From Clostridia bacterium (GTDB taxonomy: Bacteria > Bacillota > Clostridia > Oscillospirales > Acutalibacteraceae): a DNA stretch of 64,000 nt. Made by a program: the position numbers and the translations under genes. Position 1 is the stretch's first letter, and every line of letters starts with the position of its first letter. Positions 1 through 7,200 of the stretch are shown here, in pieces. The notes below the pieces were generated by a model. That model was not told where the DNA came from and did no database searches. It worked only from the letters and a program-made list of their open reading frames with translations. The stretch spans positions 62,001-126,000 of the forward strand of contig JAGADF010000010.1 in the NCBI GenBank assembly GCA_017613735.1, written 5' to 3'.

Positions 1-1716
1 TCTGTCCGCTTCCTGCTGAATCTGTTCTTTGAATTCTTTCTGGAGCGCGTGATATTCCTTCCTCGCGGCGAGGATTTCCTCGTCGTCCGTATCCGCAAAG
101 CTTTCGGCTTCGACAATCATATCGTCCTCGTAGCCGCGCTTTCTCATCTCGATTTTGGCAAGCAGTTCGGGATTGCCGCCGAGAATAATATCGGTGCCTC
201 GTCCCGCCATATTTGTAGCGATTGTGACTGCGCCGTATTTACCCGCCTGGGCGATAATCTCCGCCTCCTGCGCGTGGAATTTAGCGTTAAGAACTTCGTG
301 CTGAATATGCTGTTTTTTAAGCATACGGCTGAGCTTTTCGCTCTTTTCGATATTAATCGTACCTACAAGTACGGGCTGACCTTTTTCGTGACATTCGAGA
401 ATTCTCTGAATAATCGCGTTGAATTTAGCGTCTTCGGTCTTATAGAGAACGTCGTCGCGGTCAACTCTTATCATCGGCTTGTTCGTGGGGATTGCGATAA
501 CGTCGAGGTTATAAATCTCCTGAAATTCTTCCTTTTCGGTCATGGCGGTACCGGTCATACCCGAAAGCTTGTCGTAAAGACGGAAATAATTCTGGAACGT
601 AATAGTTGCAAGAGTTTTGCTTTCGTGTTCTACCTTTACGCCTTCCTTGGCTTCAATAGCCTGATGAAGACCGTCGGAATAACGTCTGCCGAGCATAATT
701 CTGCCCGTGAATTCGTCGACGATAAGCACCTGACCGTCCTGAACGACGTAGTCGACGTCGCGTTTCATAACGCCGTTGGCGTGCAGAGCCTGAGTCAGGT
801 GGTGCATAAGCGTCATATTTTCCGCGTCCATAAGGTTGTCAAGATTGAAATATGCCTCGGCCTTTGCGATACCCGATTTCGTAAGCGAAGCGGACTTGCC
901 CTTTTCGTCCACGAGGTAGTCGCCGTCTTCTACAACGTCGTCGGCTTCGGTTTTGCTGTCAAGCTCTTTGACAACGGTCTTTTTAAGGCTTTTTACAAAT
1001 CTGTCCGCCGCTTCGTAAAGGTCGGTCGATTTTTCGCCTATGCCCGAAATAATAAGCGGCGTTCTCGCCTCGTCTATAAGAATTGAGTCAACCTCGTCGA
1101 CGATTGCGAACGAGTGGCCCCTCTGTACTCTCTGGTCCTTATAGGTAACCATATTGTCACGAAGGTAGTCGAAGCCCATTTCGTTATTGGTGCCGTATGT
1201 AATGTCCGCGGCATAGGCTTCCTTTCTTTCGTCGTTATTCTTTTCGTGAATTATAAGTCCGACCTTAAGGCCTAAAAACTCATAAAGCTTGCCCATCCAT
1301 TCCGAGTCGCGGCGCGCAAGGTAATCGTTAACCGTTACTATGTGAACGCCTTTGCCCGCAAGCGCGTTGAGGTAGGCGGGGAGGGTGGCGACAAGCGTTT
1401 TGCCTTCGCCCGTTTTCATCTCGGCAATTCTTCCCTGATGAAGAACGATGCCGCCGAGAACCTGAACGGGGAAGTGCTTCATATTAAGAACTCTTACCGA
1501 AGCCTCGCGGCAGACCGCAAACGCTTCCGGAAGAATATCGTCAAGTGTTTCGCCGTTCGCGAGCCTTTCCTTAAACTCGTCGGTCTTTGCGCGAAGCTGA
1601 GAATCGGTCAGCTTTTCATACTCGCTTTCAAGGTCAAGAACCGCCTGCTGAACAGGCATAATCCTTTTCAATTCCTTGGCTGAATAGTCGCCGAAAATTT
1701 TTGTAATAATAGACAT
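1..1716 (-). CDS. secA: SecA preprotein translocase ATPase, N-terminal part (partial)
   Basis: SecA is the cytoplasmic ATPase that drives unfolded preproteins through SecYEG. The window holds the first 572 codons; the protein is usually near 900 residues, so the C-terminus lies off the left edge. Translation of the minus strand gives the SecA Walker A motif MKTGEGKT at residues 100-107, and further on [13 protein letters not shown], the DEAD-motor Walker B block. This covers NBD1, the preprotein cross-linking domain and part of NBD2. The start at 1716 is an ATG behind an AGGAG site. It is divergent from the SCP2-like operon with about 255 bp between them. Family assignment is secure from the motifs. 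Confidence 0.96.
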   Translation of the reverse strand, partial: MSIITKIFGDYSAKELKRIMPVQQAVLDLESEYEKLTDSQLRAKTDEFKERLANGETLDDILPEAFAVCREASVRVLNMKHFPVQVLGGIVLHQGRIAEMKTGEGKTLVATLPAYLNALAGKGVHIVTVNDYLARRDSEWMGKLYEFLGLKVGLIIHEKNNDERKEAYAADITYGTNNEMGFDYLRDNMVTYKDQRVQRGHSFAIVDEVDSILIDEARTPLIISGIGEKSTDLYEAADRFVKSLKKTVVKELDSKTEADDVVEDGDYLVDEKGKSASLTKSGIAKAEAYFNLDNLMDAENMTLMHHLTQALHANGVMKRDVDYVVQDGQVLIVDEFTGRIMLGRRYSDGLHQAIEAKEGVKVEHESKTLATITFQNYFRLYDKLSGMTGTAMTEKEEFQEIYNLDVIAIPTNKPMIRVDRDDVLYKTEDAKFNAIIQRILECHEKGQPVLVGTINIEKSEKLSRMLKKQHIQHEVLNAKFHAQEAEIIAQAGKYGAVTIATNMAGRGTDIILGGNPELLAKIEMRKRGYEDDMIVEAESFADTDDEEILAARKEYHALQKEFKEQIQQEADR

Positions 1717-1906
1717 TTCTTTCTCCTGCTTTTTTGTAGTCGGGTTTAATCCCAAATTAACCTATTTTAAAGTATACCACATATTTTTTAAAATTCCTAT
1801 CATAAAATGTAAAAAAATTGTAAAGTGAGAATTTTCCGAACAAATTATTCTGCAAAATAACCAAAAAACAGGGCGATTTTTCTATTTATCGCGCCCTGCG
1901 TTTTCG

Positions 1907-1935
1907 TTGACGGAGCATATATTATTTGGTAAAAT
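1907..1935 (+). promoter_or_regulatory. Promoter of the SCP2/aminotransferase/transketolase operon
   Basis: A -35 TTGACG (1907-1912) and a -10 TAAAAT (1930-1935) are separated by exactly 17 bp. They lie 36 bp upstream of the first gene of the operon. An imperfect hairpin (CAGGGC near 1869, GCCCTG near 1893) sits just upstream and has no U-tract. Sequence inference only. Confidence 0.6.
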
Positions 1936-1971
1936 ATTATTGTATATTTTAATACGAAGGAGGAATTGCGC

Positions 1972-2733
1972 ATGACAGATGCCAAAACCCTATCTTACAT
2001 CAATCTTTATGCAATTCTCGGTACGCTTGAAAATCTTTGCGAGCTTGACAGCAAAGCCAAGGATTTGCTCAAAGACCTCAAAAAGCCGATTTCAATCGGC
2101 TTTGACGTCAAGGGCGGACCGAGCGCAACCATCACCTTTTCGAAGAACGGTTGCCGTATGGAGGACGGGATTAAACCCTGCGACATCAAGCTTCCGTTTT
2201 CTTCACCCGAAAAATTCAACGGTATGATTGACGGTACGGTTACTCCGCTTCCGTCAAAGGGCTTTACAAAAATCGGTTTTCTTACAAAAACCTTTGTAGC
2301 CCTTACCGACAGACTGACCGAGCTTATGCGCCCGACACCCGAGGCGCTTGAGGACAGAGAATTTTTCGAGCTTTCCACAACGCTTACCTTCTATACAATT
2401 GCCGTAGCGCTTGCGCAGATAGGCAATCAGGACGAAATCGGTAAGCACAGCGCTTCCTATATGGTCGACGGCGACCTTCTCTTCGGTATTAATGACGGGC
2501 CGACGGCAACGCTTCGGGTCAAGGACCATCACCTTGTCACTATTAAACAGGCGCCCGAAAAGCCGCGCGCTATTATGAAGTTTGCCGACCTTGACCTTGC
2601 CTACGCTCTTTTCACGGGCACGGCGAATGCGCTTGAATGCGTCTGCAACGGCTCTATTGAGATTCACGGTATGGCTTCAATGATTGACAATATGAACAGA
2701 CTTCTCGACAGAGTTGCTCTGTATCTTGCGTAA
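1972..2733 (+). CDS. SCP2-like (sterol carrier protein fold) protein, copy A
   Basis: A 253-residue soluble protein with no signal peptide or catalytic motif that I recognise. It appears to be two SCP2-like halves in tandem. The first has a beta-rich stretch ending in DIKLPFSSPEKFN then a helix. The second has ATLRVK, then AIMKFADLDLAYALFTG and a glycine-rich GSIEIHGMASM stretch. SCP2 folds bind hydrophobic ligands such as lipids or acyl-CoA; that role here is inference. The start is the ATG at 1972, because AGGAGG (1958-1963) is 8 bp upstream of it and only 2 bp from a TTG at 1966. It is the first gene of a five-gene operon and is colinear with the last gene (5962-6768), a paralogue. The family call rests on pattern recognition. 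Confidence 0.6.
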   Translation: MTDAKTLSYINLYAILGTLENLCELDSKAKDLLKDLKKPISIGFDVKGGPSATITFSKNGCRMEDGIKPCDIKLPFSSPEKFNGMIDGTVTPLPSKGFTKIGFLTKTFVALTDRLTELMRPTPEALEDREFFELSTTLTFYTIAVALAQIGNQDEIGKHSASYMVDGDLLFGINDGPTATLRVKDHHLVTIKQAPEKPRAIMKFADLDLAYALFTGTANALECVCNGSIEIHGMASMIDNMNRLLDRVALYLA

Positions 2734-2746
2734 AGGAGGACTGAAA

Positions 2747-4012
2747 ATGAGTAAGTATCCCGTTTACAATCACGATAAGGGCAGGGAGTATTTTGACAGG
2801 GCGTTAAAGGTTATTCCCGCCGGAATTTACGGTCATTTAGGTCCTTCGGAAGGACTCTGGATTCCGATCCAGAAATGGCCTTTCTATTCCTCAAGGGCTC
2901 AGGGCTCGTATTTCTGGGACCTTGACGGAAACAAGTATATCGACTATATGTGCGCTTACGGCCCGAACGTTCTTGGTTATAACGACCCCGACGTAGACGC
3001 TGCCGCAAAGGCGCAGATGGAAAAGGGCAACTGCACGACGGCGCCTTCAAGCATTATGGTCGACTGTGCGGAGAATCTTGTCGATACGGTTGCTTCCGCC
3101 GACTGGGCTTTCTTCTGTAAAAACGGTTCGGACACGACAACCCTTGCGGTTATGACCGCGAGAGCTCATACCCATAAGAGAAAGATTATCTTCTTAAAGG
3201 GTTATTATCACGGCGATTTCCAGTGGGCCCAGAAGATTGACTACCCCGGCATTCTTCCCGAGGATGTATGTCATAATCTTGTCGCCCCGTGGTTTGACCT
3301 TGACGCTCTTCAGAAGCTCTATGACGAGAACGACGGCGATATCGCCGGTCTTATCGCTCAGCCTTATGACCACGGTAATTTCTACGACAACGTTCCCGCC
3401 AATAAAGAGTACTGGACGAGTGTAAGAAAATGGTGCGACGACCACGGCGTAGTTCTTATTTTCGACGATGTACGCGCAGGTTTCCGTCTTGATATCGCCG
3501 GTTCCGACCATTATTACGGAATCAAGGCTGACCTTATCTGTTTCTGTAAGGCGCTTGCAAACGGCTATAATATGTCGGCTCTCTGCGGCGGCGAGCATAT
3601 GAAGGCTACTGTTTCCGGTATGACCTATACAGGTTCTTACTGGATGAGCGCAGTTCCCTTCGCGGCGTGTATCGCGTGTATTGACAAGATGAAGAAAATC
3701 GACCTTCCTTCTCTGTGCAGAAAGCTCGGCACACAGCTTACCGACGGTCTTAAGGAGGCTGCCGCGAATAACGGCTTCCACCTTGTCGCTTCGGGCGAGC
3801 CGGCGCTGTTCTATTTAAGAATTGCGGATGACGACAGCCTTATGCTTCATCAGGAATGGATTGCCGAATGCGTATGCAGAGGTCTCTTCCTCGCTTCGCA
3901 TCATAACCACTTTATCAACGGTTCGCTTACGGAGGATGACGTTAAGCTTTCAATCGACATCGCTGAAGACGCTTTCAACGAGGTCAGGAAGAATCATCCC
4001 GAGCTTCGATAA
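2747..4012 (+). CDS. Class III PLP aminotransferase, glutamate-1-semialdehyde aminomutase-like
   Basis: A 421-residue fold-type I, class III aminotransferase related to glutamate-1-semialdehyde aminomutase. It shows IFDDVRAGFR (Asp240/241, the PLP nitrogen contact) and DLICFCKALANG with Lys268 as the Schiff-base lysine. NGSDTT at 126-131 replaces the usual SGTEA-type loop. Length is normal for the family. No other tetrapyrrole gene is adjacent, so a heme role is unlikely; the substrate is unknown. The ATG at 2747 follows AGGAGG (2734-2739) with a 7 bp gap and lies 13 bp after the upstream stop. It sits between an SCP2-like gene and a split transketolase, which suggests that it aminates a keto or aldehyde product made in the same pathway. 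Confidence 0.85.
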   Translation: MSKYPVYNHDKGREYFDRALKVIPAGIYGHLGPSEGLWIPIQKWPFYSSRAQGSYFWDLDGNKYIDYMCAYGPNVLGYNDPDVDAAAKAQMEKGNCTTAPSSIMVDCAENLVDTVASADWAFFCKNGSDTTTLAVMTARAHTHKRKIIFLKGYYHGDFQWAQKIDYPGILPEDVCHNLVAPWFDLDALQKLYDENDGDIAGLIAQPYDHGNFYDNVPANKEYWTSVRKWCDDHGVVLIFDDVRAGFRLDIAGSDHYYGIKADLICFCKALANGYNMSALCGGEHMKATVSGMTYTGSYWMSAVPFAACIACIDKMKKIDLPSLCRKLGTQLTDGLKEAAANNGFHLVASGEPALFYLRIADDDSLMLHQEWIAECVCRGLFLASHHNHFINGSLTEDDVKLSIDIAEDAFNEVRKNHPELR

Positions 4013-4034
4013 TTGAAATAAGGAGGAATAGTTT

Positions 4035-4916
4035 ATGTCCAATTTAGCTAAACAGGAATGGCTGGCTCTCGAAAAAAAGGCGTTTGACCTGAGAAATCTC
4101 ACACTTCAGACGACTATGTGGGCAGGCAGCGGCCATATCGGCGGCGGTATGTCAATTCTTGATTTGCTGACCGTTCTCTATCACAAGTATCTCAACATAA
4201 AGGTTGACGACCCTCAGTGGGAAGACCGCGACCGCTTTATCCTTTCAAAGGGCCACGCGGCTATAGCTTACGCTCCCGTCCTTTGCGACAAGGGCTTCAA
4301 CGACCCAGAAATGTTAAAGACATTTAACCTTTCCGGTTCAAAAATGGGTATGCACCTCGACTCGAACAAGGTTGTCGGCGTTGACGCTTCGACCGGTTCT
4401 CTCGGCCACGGCGTATCGATTGCCGCGGGCACCGCTCTTGCGGCGCGCCTTCAGGGCAAAGATTATCTCACCTTCGTTGCTACCGGCGACGGCGAATTAG
4501 GCGAAGGTTCAAACTGGGAAGGCTTTATGACCATCAATCATTATCAGCTTTCAAACTGCATTGTCTGCATCGACAGAAACCACTGTATGATTGACGGCCC
4601 GACAGAGGACGTTATGAAGTTAGAGCCTCTTGCCGATAAAATGACTGCTTTCGGCTTCAACACAATAGTTGTTGACGGCAACAATATCGGCGAGCTTTGC
4701 GACGCTATTGACGAAGCAATCGCAAGAAGCAAGGAGCCCTGCGCGCCGACCTGTATTCTTATGGATACCAAGAAGGGCGCCGGCATCAAGACTATGGAGG
4801 GCGATTACCTCTGGCATTACGGCGCTATTGACGATGCTCTTTTTGAAAAGTTCAAGAAAGAGCTTGAGGAAGATTACAAAGCTCGTTGCGAAAGAGCAGA
4901 AAGGGAGGGCAAATAA
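4035..4916 (+). CDS. Transketolase-like protein, N-terminal (TPP-binding) subunit
   Basis: The 293-residue N-terminal half of a split thiamine-diphosphate transketolase. Family residues are visible: SGHIGG (His34), SKGHAA (His74), TGSLGHG (His125) and the TPP/Mg motif GDGELGEG at 151-158 with Asn182 closing it. The partner half follows 2 bp later, so the two should form one enzyme that moves or condenses two-carbon ketol units. Split transketolases occur both in pentose metabolism and in specialised pathways. The flanking aminotransferase and SCP2-like genes, and the lack of other pentose-phosphate genes, argue against a plain housekeeping role. An AGGAGG site precedes the ATG. Confidence 0.9.
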   Translation: MSNLAKQEWLALEKKAFDLRNLTLQTTMWAGSGHIGGGMSILDLLTVLYHKYLNIKVDDPQWEDRDRFILSKGHAAIAYAPVLCDKGFNDPEMLKTFNLSGSKMGMHLDSNKVVGVDASTGSLGHGVSIAAGTALAARLQGKDYLTFVATGDGELGEGSNWEGFMTINHYQLSNCIVCIDRNHCMIDGPTEDVMKLEPLADKMTAFGFNTIVVDGNNIGELCDAIDEAIARSKEPCAPTCILMDTKKGAGIKTMEGDYLWHYGAIDDALFEKFKKELEEDYKARCERAEREGK

Positions 4917-4918
4917 TT

Positions 4919-5929
4919 ATGGCAGGCGGATTTGTATATAACGCAATAGACCAGACCGAGATTTCAACAGCTGAAATTTACGGTAAGACTCTGGCTGATA
5001 TTGTTGTAAATGACCCAAAGGTTGTGGCTGTTACTCCCGACCTTGCTAAGAGCACAAAGCTCGGTGACGTAGTTAAGGTTTGCCCCGAAAGAGTTATAAA
5101 CGTCGGTATCGCGGAGCAGGATATGTTCGGCGTCGGCGCGGGACTCGCAAGAGCGGGTATGATTCCCTTTATGTCGGGCTTCTCGGCGTTTACCTCAATG
5201 CGTGCGTGCGACCAGCTTCACACGGATATCTGCTATCAGAACGTCAACGCGAAGATTATCGCTACGCATTCGGGAACATCCTTCGGTCAGGCGGGTTCGA
5301 CTCACCACGCTATAGTCGACCTCGCTATCACAAGGGCTATGCCGAACCTTACGGTTATCGTTCCTGCGGACGGCATTGAAACCGCTCACGCTGTACGCGC
5401 CGCTTATGAAAACTACGGCCCGTATTACATCCGTATTAACCGCGGCTTTGACCGTGTTCTTTACGGCAGCGAGGATTACGGCTTCGAGGTCGGCAAGGCG
5501 GTTGAAATCCACGAGGGCACCGACATTACGGTTATCGCTTGCGGCAGCTGCGTTTTCCAGGCTCTTCAGGCGGCTAACTTCCTTGAGAACAGCGACGGAC
5601 TTAAAGTAAGAGTTCTCAATATGCATACAATCAAGCCTATCGACAAAGACGCCATCCTTAAGGCTGTTATGGACACGAGAAGAATTATCACCGTTGAAGA
5701 CCATTCGGTTATCGGCGGTCTCGGTTCCGCAGTAGCCGAGGTTATGGCTCAGGCGGGCAAGGGCTGCGCATTCAGAATGCTCGGCCATCAGGATAAGTTC
5801 GCGCCTATCGGTCTTCACGAGGACATTATGTCCGAGGTCGGCATTGACGCTAACGGCATTATAGCTGCCGTACGCGACGTTATGCAGGCTGATTTTGAAG
5901 AGGATGACAACTGGGATGACGACGTATAA
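4919..5929 (+). CDS. Transketolase-like protein, C-terminal subunit
   Basis: The 336-residue second half of the split transketolase, with pyrimidine-binding and C-terminal domains. NVGIAEQDM at 61-69 carries Glu66, the glutamate that activates the TPP aminopyrimidine. VEDHSVIGGLGSAV near residue 262 is typical of transketolase/DXS C-terminal domains. The C-terminus ends in an acidic tail (EEDDNWDDD). The ATG at 4919 is 2 bp past the upstream stop and 9 bp after GGGAGGG, so the subunits are translated together. A longer in-frame start 33 bp upstream exists but lacks a spaced ribosome site. Confidence 0.9.
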   Translation: MAGGFVYNAIDQTEISTAEIYGKTLADIVVNDPKVVAVTPDLAKSTKLGDVVKVCPERVINVGIAEQDMFGVGAGLARAGMIPFMSGFSAFTSMRACDQLHTDICYQNVNAKIIATHSGTSFGQAGSTHHAIVDLAITRAMPNLTVIVPADGIETAHAVRAAYENYGPYYIRINRGFDRVLYGSEDYGFEVGKAVEIHEGTDITVIACGSCVFQALQAANFLENSDGLKVRVLNMHTIKPIDKDAILKAVMDTRRIITVEDHSVIGGLGSAVAEVMAQAGKGCAFRMLGHQDKFAPIGLHEDIMSEVGIDANGIIAAVRDVMQADFEEDDNWDDDV

Positions 5930-5961
5930 TATCGTCATTTTTAGGAAAGTGAGTTGATATA

Positions 5962-6768
5962 ATGCATAAGCAAGAAGAGCTTTATTCAAGTAAAATATTT
6001 TTCAACGCTGCGCTTCCTCTTATCAAGGTCATTGCAAACGATGTTCCCAACCTGAAAAAACAGTTTGAAAAGGTAAACGCTGTTATTCAGGTCAGCGCTC
6101 TTGACCCGGACGCAGAGGGCGGCAAGGTCGGTATGAACTTTGCCGTAAACAGCGGGGAGTGGGAGGTTAATCTTGACAACGTAAATCCCGCTCCGGACGT
6201 TGAGCTTCAGTTCAAGTCCATTGAGTCGATGAACCAGTTTTTCAAGGGTAAAATCGGTCCCGCGACTCTTCCGAAGATGAAAGGCGTTGCGAAGCATTTC
6301 GGCGCGTTCAAGGCGTTCCTTATGACGCTTCTTAAAATGTCAAACGTTCTTTCGGCTACCAAACCGCCCGAGGATGAAGAGACAAAGACCTTAATGGTAA
6401 AATGCTTCTTCTATCTTCTTTCAAGGGGCATAAGCCAGCTTAATAAGATGGGACATCCCGAAATTCACGAGTGGACGAGTAAATCGCCCGACCGTGTATA
6501 CGCTTTCGCGGTTAACGACCATCCCGAGGTTGCGGCTTATCTTCGTATTAAAGCGGGTAAATCGAGAGCCGGCAGGGGCGAGTACAAGAGGGCTATGCCT
6601 TTCTTCACCCTCCGTTTCAAGACCTTTGACGACGCTTTGGGCATACTCCTCGGCACAGCCGATATGCTTGACGCGGTTAAGAAGGGTAACCTTATAATGG
6701 ACGGCGCTCCCGAATTCGGTGGCCAGATAGGCGCATTTATGCTTATGGTCGGCGACCTGGCGAAATAA
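5962..6768 (+). CDS. SCP2-like protein, copy B (paralogue of 1972-2733)
   Basis: A 268-residue protein colinear with the first gene of the operon. Both have a beta-rich first half ending in a DVELQFKSIESMNQF-type stretch, a central helical region, then AYLRIKAG, FFTLRFKTFDDALGILLGTADML and a GNLIMDGAPEFGG loop. Matching landmarks in copy A (IMKFADLDLAYALFTGTANAL; GSIEIHG) indicate an ancient duplication, and each protein seems to contain two SCP2-like repeats. It lacks a signal peptide and membrane spans. It starts 32 bp after the transketolase C-subunit, with GGAAAGTGAG upstream, and is followed by a strong terminator. Ligand and role are unknown; a carrier or scaffold for a hydrophobic intermediate is a hypothesis. 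Confidence 0.6.
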   Translation: MHKQEELYSSKIFFNAALPLIKVIANDVPNLKKQFEKVNAVIQVSALDPDAEGGKVGMNFAVNSGEWEVNLDNVNPAPDVELQFKSIESMNQFFKGKIGPATLPKMKGVAKHFGAFKAFLMTLLKMSNVLSATKPPEDEETKTLMVKCFFYLLSRGISQLNKMGHPEIHEWTSKSPDRVYAFAVNDHPEVAAYLRIKAGKSRAGRGEYKRAMPFFTLRFKTFDDALGILLGTADMLDAVKKGNLIMDGAPEFGGQIGAFMLMVGDLAK

Positions 6769-6778
6769 TTTATCAATA

Positions 6779-6813
6779 AAAAACACCCGACACATTTCGT
6801 GTCGGGTGTTTTT
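6779..6813 (+). terminator. Intrinsic terminator of the SCP2/transketolase operon
   Basis: A stem of at least 12 bp (AACACCCGACAC at 6782-6793 with GTGTCGGGTGTT at 6799-6810), 5-nt loop, A-run before and T-run after. It starts 10 bp past the copy B stop codon. Confidence 0.9.
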
Positions 6814-6850
6814 GTTATTCCAAGCGAAGTGGAGAATCTAAATCTACAAC

Positions 6851-6950
6851 AACCTCTCCTGTAAAGGAGAGGGAGACCGCCGTTAGGCGGCGGAGAGGTT
6901 TTAACCCCTCAGTCTCGTTACACTCGACAGCTCCCCTTAACAGGGGAGCT
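6851..6950. repeat. Hairpin-rich intergenic repeat element
   Basis: Between convergent transcription units lies a cluster of stems: CCTCTCCT/AGGAGAGG (6853-6860 and 6865-6872), CCGCC/GGCGG (6877-6881 and 6886-6890), an outer AACCTCTCC/GGAGAGGTT pair (6851-6859 and 6892-6900), and AGCTCCCCT/AGGGGAGCT (6929-6937 and 6942-6950). There is no convincing gene. The make-up resembles dispersed intergenic repeats found in many Clostridia genomes, but there is no second copy in this window. Confidence 0.6.
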
Positions 6951-7085
6951 TGTTTTGTAGGGAGCGGTGAGCCCGACGCTCCGAAGCAGACAAAAGGGTA
7001 ATGGCGAAACCGTAACCTCGACATCCCGCGAAACCGATTATTAAATCTAACTGCAAATTGGCGATGTAAAAAATATATCAAACCC

Positions 7086-7153
7086 GTAGGGGCGACCTTT
7101 GGTCGCCCGCGAAATCAAACGAAATAATACGGGCGACCAAAGGTCGCCCCTAC
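7086..7153. repeat. Perfect 24-bp inverted repeat
   Basis: The 24 bp at 7086-7109 are repeated exactly in inverted orientation at 7130-7153 with 20 bp between. Each arm holds its own small palindrome (GGCGACC and GGTCGCC). The arms read GTAGGGGCGACC outward. This looks like a miniature mobile or REP-like element and contains no gene. Confidence 0.75.
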
Positions 7154-7156
7154 AAA

Positions 7157-7189
7157 AAACCGCCCGACACAGACTGTGTCAGGCGGTTT
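7157..7189 (-). terminator. Terminator of the obg-to-ABC exporter gene chain
   Basis: A stem formed by AAACCGCC (7157-7164) with GGCGGTTT (7182-7189) and GACACA (7166-7171) with TGTGTC (7175-7180), one mismatch and a 3-nt loop. On the minus strand it is followed by six T residues. It lies 11 bp past the stop of the ABC gene at 7201. Confidence 0.85.
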
Positions 7190-7200
7190 AACAAATTGTT

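Noticed and set aside
49..1683. Long plus-strand open frames opposite secA
   Set aside because: They are antisense shadows; the minus strand reads as SecA with intact motifs from a good start at 1716.
1868..1900. CAGGGC/GCCCTG hairpin as a secA-region terminator
   Set aside because: The arms are imperfect and no T-run follows; it lies upstream of divergent promoters.
1966..1971. TTG start two codons upstream of the SCP2-like A gene
   Set aside because: It is only 2 bp from AGGAGG, while the ATG at 1972 has the ideal 8 bp.
2747..4012. True HemL for heme synthesis
   Set aside because: No tetrapyrrole genes adjoin it, and the SGTEA-type loop is changed to NGSD; the operon context points to another substrate.
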